A stretch of 64,000 bases of DNA from Streptomyces sp. NBC_00690. Lineage in GTDB: Bacteria > Actinomycetota > Actinomycetes > Streptomycetales > Streptomycetaceae. The position numbers and the translations under genes are program-made. Positions 39,764-51,415 of this stretch are shown one piece after another. Numbering within the stretch: position 1 is the first letter of the stretch; each line of letters starts with the position of its first letter. The notes beneath the pieces are model-generated. The model was not told the origin of the DNA. It saw only the letters and a program-made list of their open reading frames with translations, and made no database searches. The DNA is taken from the NCBI RefSeq assembly GCF_036226685.1, contig NZ_CP109009.1, positions 1,736,001-1,800,000 on the forward strand, in the 5' to 3' direction.

Positions 39764-40702
39764 CTACCAGTTGGGCGGGCTGGCTATGGCCCTGGCGAGT
39801 ACCTCGTCCAGCACGCGGGCCGTGGTCTCCACGTCGTAGGTGGAGTTGTCGATGATCGGCAGGCCCGAGCCGTACCACCCCGCCATCCGGCCGTGGATGC
39901 TCGCCACCTCCTCGTCCGACAACCGACGGTTGCCCCTGCGCTCGGCGTTCCGCTCCAGGACGATCTCCAGGCCGGGCAGGAGGACCACCGGCAGCAGTCC
40001 CGGACCCACATGGCGCTTCCAGCCGCCCAGTCCCACCACCGGGCGGTCCGGGAAGACGGCGTCGTCGAGGATGCAGGAGATGCCGTTGGCCAGGAAGTTC
40101 CGGGCGGCGAAGCCGCAGGTGCGACGGGCCAGTCGGTACTGCGCCTCGGAGTGGTCGTTCCACCCGGACTGGGGGTCGGCGAAGCCGGAACAGACCCACT
40201 CCCGCACATCGTCCAGGCTGATGTGCGCGGTGGGCACCCGCCGTCGGGTGGCCCAGTGGCGCGCGACGGTCGTCTTGCCCGCGCCGGCGGGCCCGATCAG
40301 CAGGACGGCGAGCGTCGCCGCTCCCGTTCCCGTCTCGGCGGTGGGTGGGACGGGCAGGTCGACCGGGCCGCCTGGTGGCAGGGAGACGTGACCCGTGACC
40401 TCGGGCTGTGCAGTCCTCGGTGGCGGTGGCGCAGCCCAGCCGGGCGCGGGCCGGCCCTGGCCCGGGTGCTGGGCACCGGGCACGGGGTGCCCAGGGGCGG
40501 TCGGTGGTGGCGGTGGGCCGTGCGGAGGTGGTGGCCCCACGGGCGGTGGCGGGCCCGGTGGAGGCACAGGTGCCCCGGGATAGGCGCCTGGATAAGGGCC
40601 TGGCGCGGGAGCAGCGGGCGGCTGCCCGCCCGAAGCGCTCGGTGCCTGCGGTCCACGCCCCGGAGGGGGCGGCGGCAGCGGACCTCCCACTGCGTAGTGC
40701 AT
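39764..40702 (-). CDS. P-loop kinase/ATPase with proline-rich N-terminus
   Basis: A 312-residue protein. Residues 1-125 are extremely rich in Pro, Gly and Ala, with several runs of three to five prolines, and are presumably disordered. The C-terminal part is an AAA_33/zeta-like P-loop domain with Walker A IGPAGAGKTT (136-145), HISLDDVREWV and a basic lid with LERNAERRGNRRLSDEEV. Such domains phosphorylate small molecules or nucleotides; the substrate is unknown. The start is ATG 40702. It lies between aroQ and the M24 gene. Its polyproline runs should make its translation dependent on EF-P, encoded two genes downstream. Confidence 0.82.
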   Translation of the reverse strand: MHYAVGGPLPPPPPGRGPQAPSASGGQPPAAPAPGPYPGAYPGAPVPPPGPPPPVGPPPPHGPPPPPTAPGHPVPGAQHPGQGRPAPGWAAPPPPRTAQPEVTGHVSLPPGGPVDLPVPPTAETGTGAATLAVLLIGPAGAGKTTVARHWATRRRVPTAHISLDDVREWVCSGFADPQSGWNDHSEAQYRLARRTCGFAARNFLANGISCILDDAVFPDRPVVGLGGWKRHVGPGLLPVVLLPGLEIVLERNAERRGNRRLSDEEVASIHGRMAGWYGSGLPIIDNSTYDVETTARVLDEVLARAIASPPNW

Positions 40703-40822
40703 CCGGTGCCACTCCGTCTCGTCTGACTGACGCTGGTCGGACAGCGCCCATGCTGCCGTGCCAACGAACGGTACCCCGGCCGTCTCGGGAACAACGGCCG
40801 GGGACTCCGTGAAGTGCCCTGA

Positions 40823-44080
<3,258 letters not shown>

Positions 44081-44213
44081 CGGTGCTCCTCTTGCTCGCG
44101 CCTGGAACTGCGAAGGGCGCGGCCGGGTGCGCGGCCCTGGCCCGCCACCTCCGATCCTCCCACGTTCACGGAGGTGGCCCCGCGACGGTCCAGCAATCGG
44201 ACGCATGAGCGAG

Positions 44214-44248
44214 CGATCGGCCGGTCCGGATGTCGTACCGGCCGATCG
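44214..44248 (-). terminator. Hairpin between the repeat-tailed membrane protein gene and aroC
   Basis: CGATCGGCCGGT (44214-44225) pairs perfectly with ACCGGCCGATCG (44237-44248), 35 bases after the stop of the small membrane protein gene. If it terminates, aroC would need its own promoter in 44081-44213. Confidence 0.7.
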
Positions 44249-44282
44249 GTCTAGGCGCCTGGCCCATCCTCTGCGGCGCTCG

Positions 44283-44684
44283 TCAGCGCCGCTCGGAACG
44301 GCCGTCCTGCTGAGGTGCGTACGCGCCGAGGAAGTCGGCGCCGCTGGGTTCGGCCCGGGCGGGCTGCGGGGTCTGCTGCGGCGCGTACGCGCCGAGGAAG
44401 TCCGCGCCGGAGGAGCCGGGTTGCGGCTGCTGCGGCGCGTAGGCGCCGAGGTGGTCGGCGCCGCTGCCCTGGGAGCCCGGCGCGCTGAGAACGGGGGGTC
44501 CGCCGCGGGCGGCACGTCGTTGTTCGATCTTCTTCTTGGCCCAGAGGACCCACCGGACGACGAAGAACAGCAGGACCAGACAGAGGAGGGGGATCTCCAG
44601 CCAGTCCGGCAGGAACGCCACGACCCCGTCGAAGATCTTGCCGGCGATCCCCGCCTGCGGCTGCCCCAGTTCATCCGTATGCAT
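44283..44684 (-). CDS. Small membrane protein with three [12 protein letters not shown] repeats
   Basis: A 133-residue protein of unknown function. Residues about 29-49 ([20 protein letters not shown]) form one membrane segment followed by a basic stretch ([11 protein letters not shown]), so the C-terminus is probably cytoplasmic. The tail holds three copies of a 13-residue repeat, [13 protein letters not shown] (74-86) and [13 protein letters not shown] (92-104, 114-126), joined by Pro/Gln linkers. The repeats look like short binding motifs. ATG 44684 follows GGGGGA; a TTG one codon earlier is possible. It lies between aroE and aroC. Confidence 0.78.
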   Translation of the reverse strand: MHTDELGQPQAGIAGKIFDGVVAFLPDWLEIPLLCLVLLFFVVRWVLWAKKKIEQRRAARGGPPVLSAPGSQGSGADHLGAYAPQQPQPGSSGADFLGAYAPQQTPQPARAEPSGADFLGAYAPQQDGRSERR

Positions 44685-44727
44685 CAAACGTCCCCCACAC
44701 CCCGAGATCTACAGAATGTGGAGGATC

Positions 44728-45555
44728 TTAGCGATTTTCGAGCGCCTGTTCGCCCGCATTCCGCATGGCCTGCAAGGGGCCCTTGCGGCCGGTCATCTGC
44801 TCCACCTGGAGGACGGCTTGATGGACGAGGAGGTCCAGCCCGCCGACGACGGCCCCGCCACGCGCCGACCAGGCCGCCGCGAGTTCGGTGGGCCACGGCT
44901 CGTACAGCACGTCGAAGAGCGTGGCCGGCTGTTCGGGCACGGCAGCCGCGAGTGCGTCGGTGGTCCCGGCCGGGGTGGTGGCGATGACCAGCGGCGCCCG
45001 TAGGGCCTGTGCGGCCTGCTCCCAGCCGGCGGTGCGTATGTCGACGCCGAGGCGTGCGCCCCACTCCCGCATCTCGGCGGCCCTGCCCTCGCTACGGACG
45101 TAGGCGGTGACCGGACCGGTGCAGATCCTCGCCAGTGCGGCGAGCGCCGATGACGCCGTCGCACCGGCCCCGAGGACCGCCGCCGACTCCACGGTGTCCA
45201 CCCCCCGCTCGCGCAGGGCGGCGATCATGCCGGGGACATCGGTGTTGTCCCCGACCTTGCGCCCGTCGTCGGTGAAGACGACCGTGTTGACGGCCTCCAC
45301 CGAGGCCGCGGTCTCACTGATCTCGTCGAGGAGCGGAAGGATCGCCCGCTTCAACGGCATGGTCAGCGACAGCCCGGCCCAGGAGCTCCCGAGCCCGGCC
45401 AGGAAGCCCGGCAGCGCGGCCTCGTCGACCTCGAACCTGTCGTACGACCAGTGGTCGAGGCCCAGTTCCGCATAGGCCGCCCGGTGCAGCACCGGGGAGA
45501 GGGAGTGGGCGATGGGCGATCCGAGGACCGCCGCCCGCCTGTTGGTACTGCTCAC
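44728..45555 (-). CDS. aroE: Shikimate dehydrogenase
   Basis: NADPH-dependent reduction of 3-dehydroshikimate. The 275-residue protein has the substrate motif IAHSLSPVLHRAAY, the catalytic Lys in LSLTMPLKRAI, the Asp in GDNTDVPGM and a Rossmann motif VLGAGATASSA. The start is GTG 45555, overlapping the mltG stop (GTGA). Complete. Separated by 43 bases from the next gene. Confidence 0.95.
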   Translation of the reverse strand: MSSTNRRAAVLGSPIAHSLSPVLHRAAYAELGLDHWSYDRFEVDEAALPGFLAGLGSSWAGLSLTMPLKRAILPLLDEISETAASVEAVNTVVFTDDGRKVGDNTDVPGMIAALRERGVDTVESAAVLGAGATASSALAALARICTGPVTAYVRSEGRAAEMREWGARLGVDIRTAGWEQAAQALRAPLVIATTPAGTTDALAAAVPEQPATLFDVLYEPWPTELAAAWSARGGAVVGGLDLLVHQAVLQVEQMTGRKGPLQAMRNAGEQALENR

Positions 45556-47240
45556 TGGTCCGACTTCTTCTGCTGCTCCAGGTACTTCTGCCGATTGCGC
45601 TCGTGCTCCCGGTTCGTCTCCGCGAAGAGGGTCTCCTCCTCGGTGATGGAGACGAAGTAGTACCAGGGGCCTGGGGTCGGTTTGAGCGCTGACGCCAGGG
45701 CGTCCTGCCCCGGGTTCCCGATGGGGCCGGGCGGCAGACCCTTGATGTAGTAGGTGTTGTACGGATCCTTCAACTCGCGCAGTTTGTCGACGGAGCCGAT
45801 GTCGAGCCTGCTCTGACTCTTGATGTAGTTGACCGTCGAGTCGAACTCCAGCCGGCCCACCGTCTCGACGTTGCTCTCCTTCAGGCGGTTGTAGACCACC
45901 CGGGACACCTTGTCGAAGTCGTGCTTGTACTTGCCCTCGGCCTGCACCAGGCTCGCCACGGTGATCAGTTCGAGCGGCGACTTCAGACCCAGCCTGGACG
46001 CCTCGGCCGCGAGGTCGGTCCTGCCGTACTCCTTGTTCGCCTCGGCGACCATCTTCTTGAGGACGGACTCCGGCTTCGTCCCCTTGGCGATCGGATAGGT
46101 CGCCGGGAAGAGGAAGCCTTCCAGCGGGTCCTGGAGGCCCTTGGCCTCGGTGACCCAGGAGGGCAGGTTCAGCGACTTCAGCTGCGTCTTGGCAGCCGCG
46201 GCCGTTGTGCCCTCCTTGAGCTCCAGACGCTTGTCGATCTCCGCATATACCCAGACGTTCCGCTTGCCGGGGGGGACGATCAGGTTGTTGCGGCTCTTCG
46301 GGTCGAGCATCGCCTCGACCGCGTTCGCGCCCGACATCTCCTTGGGCAGGGTGTAGACGCCCGCCTCGACGCTCTTGCCCTGCGCTGCGGAGACGAACGC
46401 ACCGGAACTCTTGACGACCCCGGCCTTCTTCAGGATGTTGCCGATCTCCGCGAGTCCGGCTCCCGGCGGCACCTCGATCTGGGTGCTGCCGCTGCCCGCG
46501 CCGGCGAAGTCCGCCGGGGCGCCGAACTTGCCCTGCCAGAACTGGTAGCCGAAGTAGCTGACACCGCCGAGGCCGCCGAACAGAACGAGGGAGACGACGA
46601 GACAGGCACAGCCGTTGCGGCCCTTCTTCTTGCCCTTGCCGCGGCGCTCACCACCGTCGTCGCCCCCGCCACCACGTCTGCGGCGCGAGCCGGGCTCGTC
46701 GTCGTACCCGTCGGTGTCGTCGCTCTCCTCACCGGTGAAGAACGGGTGCTTCTCCTCCTCGGGGGCCTCTGCATCCCACTGCCCCGCGCCGGCAGTGGGC
46801 TCGGGGTCGGGGTCGCGGCGGTGGGAGGGAGGCTGCGGCGGGGGGTACGCATCGGCCGTGGCGTACTGATCGGCATGCTGCTGACCGTCGTAGCCGGAGG
46901 GCGTACCGCCGTAGCCGTCGGCCGGACTGCCGCCGTAGGGCATCGCGGTCTGCTGGCTGGTGTCCCAACCGCCGCCGTACTGCTGTGCAGCGCCCTGGCC
47001 GTCGAACTGCTGCCCGTCATAGGGCTGTTGGCCTTCGTAGCCCTGCTCGCCGTACTGCTGCTGGTACTGGGCCTGCGCACCGTAGTCCTGGTGCTGTGGC
47101 TGCTGCGCGTACTGCTGCGGCGGCTGACCGCTGGAAAAATCCTGGCCGGTTCCGGCCTGGCCTTCCCATCCCTGATCACCGTACAAAGGGTCATCGGGAT
47201 GCCACGGTTCGGAGCCGGGGCCCCGGCCATAATCAGTCAT
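45552..47240 (-). CDS. mltG: Endolytic murein transglycosylase MltG
   Basis: Cleaves nascent peptidoglycan glycan strands and so helps terminate them. The 562-residue protein has a long cytoplasmic N-terminus (about residues 1-205) very rich in Gln, Tyr, Gly, Asp and Pro, ending in a basic KGKKKGRNG segment, then one membrane helix (ACLVVSLVLFGGLGGVSYFG) and the YceG/MltG domain. The catalytic Glu lies in TVASLVQAEGK, with LEGFLFPATY and GLPPGPIGNPG also conserved. The family domain alone is about 330 residues, so the tail is an extra. ATG 47240. It is coupled to aroE. Confidence 0.95.
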   Translation of the reverse strand: MTDYGRGPGSEPWHPDDPLYGDQGWEGQAGTGQDFSSGQPPQQYAQQPQHQDYGAQAQYQQQYGEQGYEGQQPYDGQQFDGQGAAQQYGGGWDTSQQTAMPYGGSPADGYGGTPSGYDGQQHADQYATADAYPPPQPPSHRRDPDPEPTAGAGQWDAEAPEEEKHPFFTGEESDDTDGYDDEPGSRRRRGGGGDDGGERRGKGKKKGRNGCACLVVSLVLFGGLGGVSYFGYQFWQGKFGAPADFAGAGSGSTQIEVPPGAGLAEIGNILKKAGVVKSSGAFVSAAQGKSVEAGVYTLPKEMSGANAVEAMLDPKSRNNLIVPPGKRNVWVYAEIDKRLELKEGTTAAAAKTQLKSLNLPSWVTEAKGLQDPLEGFLFPATYPIAKGTKPESVLKKMVAEANKEYGRTDLAAEASRLGLKSPLELITVASLVQAEGKYKHDFDKVSRVVYNRLKESNVETVGRLEFDSTVNYIKSQSRLDIGSVDKLRELKDPYNTYYIKGLPPGPIGNPGQDALASALKPTPGPWYYFVSITEEETLFAETNREHERNRQKYLEQQKKSDQ

Positions 47241-47344
47241 CGATCCCCTAGGGCCGCGAGGTGGCCGGTTCGCCGCGCCGCCTCTTTTCTGTGCGGCAGC
47301 TGTTCGAACACCGCCGCATCGCGCGGAACGTTACCGTATCGCGA

Positions 47345-47809
47345 TCAGACAACCACTTCGACGCCCTCACCGGGTGGGGCCCCTGACGCCCGTTCGGACT
47401 CCAGAGCGTTCTGAAGGATCACCACAGCGGCAGCTTGATCAATGACAGAGCGGCCCTTTTTGGACTTCACGCCCGAAGCACGAAGACCTTGAGCCGCCGT
47501 TACTGTGGTCATCCTCTCGTCGACCAATCGCACCGGTACGGGCGCAATGCCCTGAGCCAGCACCTGGACGAAGGCCCGGATCTTGACCGCCGCGGGGCCC
47601 TCCCCGCCGCTGAGCGAGCGGGGCAGGCCGACGATGACCTCGATCGGTTCGTACTCCTCGACGAGTTGTTTCAGCCGTCGGTGCGCGGCGGGGACATCGC
47701 GCCCCGGCACGGTTTCGACCGGAGTGGCGAGCACCCCGTCGGGGTCGCACGAAGCGACCCCGATCCGGGCTTCTCCCACATCCAGCGCAAGACGTCGTCC
47801 TCTGCGCAT
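47345..47809 (-). CDS. ruvX: Holliday junction resolvase-like protein RuvX (YqgF)
   Basis: A 154-residue RNase H-fold nuclease, implicated in 16S rRNA maturation (pre-16S processing) and possibly in recombination. It has LALDVGEARIGVASCDPDG with the catalytic Asp, PIEVIVGLPRSLSG, DERMTTVTA and a C-terminal DQAAAVVILQNAL containing a further catalytic Asp. ATG 47809 overlaps the alaS stop by one base. It lies between alaS and mltG, a common actinobacterial order. Confidence 0.94.
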   Translation of the reverse strand: MRRGRRLALDVGEARIGVASCDPDGVLATPVETVPGRDVPAAHRRLKQLVEEYEPIEVIVGLPRSLSGGEGPAAVKIRAFVQVLAQGIAPVPVRLVDERMTTVTAAQGLRASGVKSKKGRSVIDQAAAVVILQNALESERASGAPPGEGVEVVV

Positions 47810-50478
47810 CAGGAGGTCTCGATGACCAGACGCTCCACGGCGGCCACGGCATCGACGATCGCGTCCGGGTTCTGTCCACCGCCCTGGGCGACGTCGGGCT
47901 TGCCGCCACCGCCGCCACCGAGCGTCTTCGCCGCCGTACGCACCAGGTCACCGGCCTTCAGGCCGCGCTCGCGCGCAGCCTCATTGGTGGCGATCACCGT
48001 CAGCGGGCGTCCGGCCACCACGGTGAACAGGGCCACCACAGCAGGACGATCGCCCTGGATCCGGCCGCGGACGTCGAGGACCAGCTTGCGCAGGTCATCG
48101 GCGGAGGTGCCGTCCGGCACCGATCCGGTCACCAGGGCCACCCCACGGATGTCCCGGGCGCTGTCGACCAGTCCGGCAGCCGCCTGGAGCACCTTCTCCG
48201 CGCGGAACCGCTCGATCTCCTTCTCGGCGTCCTTCAACTTGGACAACATGCCCGAGATCTTCTCCGGCAGTTCCTCCGGCCGGCCCTTGACCAGCTCCTG
48301 GAGCTGGGCGACCACCGTGTGCTCCTTGGCGAGGAAGTGATACGCGTCCACACCCACGAGGGCCTCGATGCGCCGGACGCCGGAACCGATCGACGACTCG
48401 CCGAGCAGCTTCACCAGCCCCAGTTGGGCGGTGTTGTGGACGTGCGTACCGCCGCACAGCTCCTTGGAGAAGTCCCCGATGGTCACCACACGCACCCGCT
48501 CGCCGTACTTCTCGCCGAACTCGGCGATGGCACCGGCCTTCTTGGCGTCTTCGAGGCTCATCACCTCGGCCTGGACGTCGAGCTCTCGGGAGAGGACCTC
48601 GTTGATCCGCTGCTCGACGTCGACGAGGACCGTGCCGGGCACGGCCGCCGGCGAACCGAAGTCGAAGCGGAAGCGACCCGGCGAGTTCTCCGAGCCGGCC
48701 TGGGCGGCCGTGGGGCCGAGCGCGTCGCGCAGCGCCTGGTGGGTGAGGTGGGTGGCGCTGTGGGCGCGGGCGATGGCGCGCCGACGCTTGATGTCGATGG
48801 CCGCATAGGCGGAGGAGCCCACGGTGACCTCGCCGACCTGGACCGACCCCTTGTGGACGGAGACTCCGGGCACCGGCTGCTGGACATCGCGGATCTGGAT
48901 GACGGCGCCCGAGTCCAGCCTGATGCGGCCCTGGTCGGCGAGCTGACCGCCACCCTCGGCGTAGAAGGGGGTGCGGTCGAGGACGACCTCGATCTCGTCC
49001 CCCTCGGAGGCGACGGGTGAGGGCACACCGTCGACGAGGAGGCCCACGATGGTCGACTCGCCCTCGGTGGTGAGGTAGCCCGTGAACTCGGTGGAGCCGG
49101 CACTGTCGGCAACCGATCGGTAGGCGGAGAGGTCGGCGTGGCCGGTCTTCTTCGCACGGGCGTCGGCCTTGGCCTTGTCCCGCTGCTCCTTCATCAGCCG
49201 ACGGAAACCGTCCTCGTCGACGCTCAGCCCCTGTTCGGCGGCCATCTCCAGGGTGAGGTCGATCGGGAAGCCCCAGGTGTCGTGGAGCAGGAACGCCTTG
49301 TCCCCGGCGAGGACCTTGGCGCCACCGGTCTTGGCCTCAGTGATGGCCGTGTCCAGGATGTTGGTGCCGGCCCTGAGGGTCTTCAGGAAGGCGGCCTCTT
49401 CGGCGAGGGCCACGGTCTCGATCCGCTTGCGGTCGGTGACCAGCTCCGCGTACTGCTCGCCCATGGTCTTGATGACCACGTCGACGAGTTCGGCGACGAC
49501 CGGACCGGTGGCGCCGAGGAGGCGCATATTGCGGATGGCGCGGCGCATGATGCGGCGCAGCACATAGCCGCGGCCCTCGTTGCCCGGGGTCACGCCGTCA
49601 CCGATGAGCATCACGGAGGTACGGATGTGGTCGGCGACCACGCGCAGGGAGACGTCCGAGCCGTGGTCGACGCCGTAGCGCACACCAGTCAGCTCGGTGG
49701 CCTTGTCCATGACGACGCGCAGGGTGTCCGTCTCGTACATGTTGTGCACGCCCTGCAGGATCATCGCGAGGCGTTCGAGGCCGAGGCCGGTGTCGATGTT
49801 CTTCGACGGCAGCTCCCCGAGGATGGGGAAGTCCTCCTTGCCCTCGCCAGCACCGCGCTCGTACTGCATGAAGACCAGGTTCCAGATCTCCACGTAGCGC
49901 TCGTCGTTGACGGCCGGGCCGCCCTCCTCGCCGAACTCGGGGCCGCGGTCGTAGTTGATCTCGGAACAGGGACCACAGGGGCCGGGTACGCCCATCGACC
50001 AGAAGTTCGGCCCCATGCCCAGGCGCTGGATGCGCTCGGAGGGAACGCCCACCACGTCGCGCCAGATGCGCTCCGCCTCGTCGTCCTCCTTGTAGACCGT
50101 GATCCACAGGCGCTCGGGGTCAAGGCCGTAGCCACCGTCGGCGACGGAGCTGGTGAGTAGCTCCCAGGCTAGCTTGATGGCCCCTTCCTTGAAGTAGTCG
50201 CCGAAGGAGAAGTTGCCGCACATCTGGAAGAAGGTGCCGTGCCGGGTGGTCTTGCCGACCTCTTCGATGTCCGGCGTACGCACGCACTTCTGCACGCTGG
50301 TCACGCGCGGGGCGGGCGGCTTGGCCTCACCGAGGAAGTACGGCTTGAAGGGGACCATGCCTGCGGGGACCAGCAGCAGAGTCGGGTCGTCCGCGATGAG
50401 CGACGCCGAAGGCACGGGGGCGTGGCCGCGCTCCTCGAAGAAGCTCAGCCAGCGGCGGCGGATTTCAGCCGACTCCAT
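47809..50478 (-). CDS. alaS: Alanyl-tRNA synthetase
   Basis: Charges tRNA-Ala. The 889-residue protein has the class II core starting [19 protein letters not shown], the editing domain with the zinc motifs HSATHLTH and CGGTHVHN, and a C-terminal DHHA1 domain ending in a glycine-rich [18 protein letters not shown]. Length and domain order are standard. ATG 50478 overlaps the stop of the preceding gene by one base. No T-box leader is possible because the upstream sequence is coding. Confidence 0.98.
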   Translation of the reverse strand: MESAEIRRRWLSFFEERGHAPVPSASLIADDPTLLLVPAGMVPFKPYFLGEAKPPAPRVTSVQKCVRTPDIEEVGKTTRHGTFFQMCGNFSFGDYFKEGAIKLAWELLTSSVADGGYGLDPERLWITVYKEDDEAERIWRDVVGVPSERIQRLGMGPNFWSMGVPGPCGPCSEINYDRGPEFGEEGGPAVNDERYVEIWNLVFMQYERGAGEGKEDFPILGELPSKNIDTGLGLERLAMILQGVHNMYETDTLRVVMDKATELTGVRYGVDHGSDVSLRVVADHIRTSVMLIGDGVTPGNEGRGYVLRRIMRRAIRNMRLLGATGPVVAELVDVVIKTMGEQYAELVTDRKRIETVALAEEAAFLKTLRAGTNILDTAITEAKTGGAKVLAGDKAFLLHDTWGFPIDLTLEMAAEQGLSVDEDGFRRLMKEQRDKAKADARAKKTGHADLSAYRSVADSAGSTEFTGYLTTEGESTIVGLLVDGVPSPVASEGDEIEVVLDRTPFYAEGGGQLADQGRIRLDSGAVIQIRDVQQPVPGVSVHKGSVQVGEVTVGSSAYAAIDIKRRRAIARAHSATHLTHQALRDALGPTAAQAGSENSPGRFRFDFGSPAAVPGTVLVDVEQRINEVLSRELDVQAEVMSLEDAKKAGAIAEFGEKYGERVRVVTIGDFSKELCGGTHVHNTAQLGLVKLLGESSIGSGVRRIEALVGVDAYHFLAKEHTVVAQLQELVKGRPEELPEKISGMLSKLKDAEKEIERFRAEKVLQAAAGLVDSARDIRGVALVTGSVPDGTSADDLRKLVLDVRGRIQGDRPAVVALFTVVAGRPLTVIATNEAARERGLKAGDLVRTAAKTLGGGGGGKPDVAQGGGQNPDAIVDAVAAVERLVIETS

Positions 50479-50810
50479 CAGTGGTCCTCATTCCGGTTGT
50501 ACGAGTGGTCGGGGTGCTGGGTGTAAGGGGGACGGCCCAGGGCGGCACGGTGGGCCCGTGCGGGCAGTTCAACGGGGTCGGTCGGCGCGTGCATGCCGAG
50601 CACCTCGCCCAACTCCTCCTCGCGCTGGGCCATTCCGGCCTTTACGTCGAGCGCGAAGTCCTTGAGCTTGTGACCCGCGCCGATGGCCTTGTTCGCGGCC
50701 TGCGCCGCGAGGCTCTCGGGGGTCAGTTGCTGGATCTTGCGATGGACCTTGTTGGTGGCCCAGACGCCGGCTGCGGCACCGGCGCTAAACCAGAAGGCTC
50801 GGCGGAACAT
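50478..50810 (-). CDS. DUF6167 family small membrane protein
   Basis: A 110-residue protein with a hydrophobic N-terminus ([20 protein letters not shown]) and a charged helical remainder ([20 protein letters not shown]). I recognise it as the DUF6167 type found directly before alaS in Streptomyces; the function is unknown. It ends one base inside the alaS start. The start is ATG 50810. It lies six bases after the DUF948 gene, so DUF948-DUF6167-alaS form one unit. Confidence 0.8.
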   Translation of the reverse strand: MFRRAFWFSAGAAAGVWATNKVHRKIQQLTPESLAAQAANKAIGAGHKLKDFALDVKAGMAQREEELGEVLGMHAPTDPVELPARAHRAALGRPPYTQHPDHSYNRNEDH

Positions 50811-50816
50811 CGTTCG

Positions 50817-51260
50817 TCAACCCTTTCTGCCCCACCGGCCGCGTCCCTCACGGGCGCCCGGGATGGTGCGACCGACGACGGTCCGCCTGGAGCGGTCCTG
50901 TGGGCGTCGCTCATCGGGCGTTCGGCTCATCGCCCGACGGACGCCGTAGCCGAAGGCCGCGACCTTGACGAGCGGGCCACCGAAGGTGGAGGCGACGGTC
51001 GTGGAGAGCGCGGAGGCGTTGGACGTGACCTCTTGGACGTCCGTGGCGATCGCGTCGACCCGGTCGAGTTGGGTCTGTGCGGAGCGGACGGTGGCCGATG
51101 CATCGGTGAGGAGCGGTACGGCCTGCTCGGTCACTTCTGCCACCAGTCGGGTGGTCGCCCTGAGCGTCTGTGCCAACCTCACCAGCACCACCGCGAGGAA
51201 GGAGACCAGGATCGCCCAGAAGACGGCCACCAGAATCCCGGCAACCTCTCCACCGGTCAC
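50817..51260 (-). CDS. DUF948 domain-containing membrane protein
   Basis: A 147-residue protein with one N-terminal membrane helix (VAGILVAVFWAILVSFLAVV) and a helical, coiled-coil-like stretch (RLAQTLRATTRLVAEVTEQA up to about 90), then a basic C-terminus rich in Arg. This is the DUF948 layout, found in Gram-positive bacteria as small membrane-anchored helical proteins. The start is GTG 51260, chosen because the helix begins at once and the upstream frame is not protein-like. First gene of the alaS unit. Confidence 0.85.
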   Translation of the reverse strand: MTGGEVAGILVAVFWAILVSFLAVVLVRLAQTLRATTRLVAEVTEQAVPLLTDASATVRSAQTQLDRVDAIATDVQEVTSNASALSTTVASTFGGPLVKVAAFGYGVRRAMSRTPDERRPQDRSRRTVVGRTIPGAREGRGRWGRKG

Positions 51261-51376
51261 GCTGCACCGCTCTCTGCCTATCGCCGGACACGTCTGAAAA
51301 CCTCTGCCGAGCCTATCGCGCCTGCGGTCTTGCCCCCTACCGCATTCCCGACGGCCCGGGCGGTCGCGCACGATGA

Positions 51377-51406
51377 TTGTACGGAGTGGAATCACGCGGG
51401 TACGCT
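51377..51406 (+). promoter_or_regulatory. Putative promoter for a leaderless STAND ATPase mRNA
   Basis: TTGTAC (51377-51382), an 18-base spacer and TACGCT (51401-51406) resemble a housekeeping promoter. Its expected start site lies close to the ATG at 51416, which has no ribosome site, so the mRNA may be leaderless, common in Streptomyces. Confidence 0.5.
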
Positions 51407-51415
51407 GCGTGTCCC

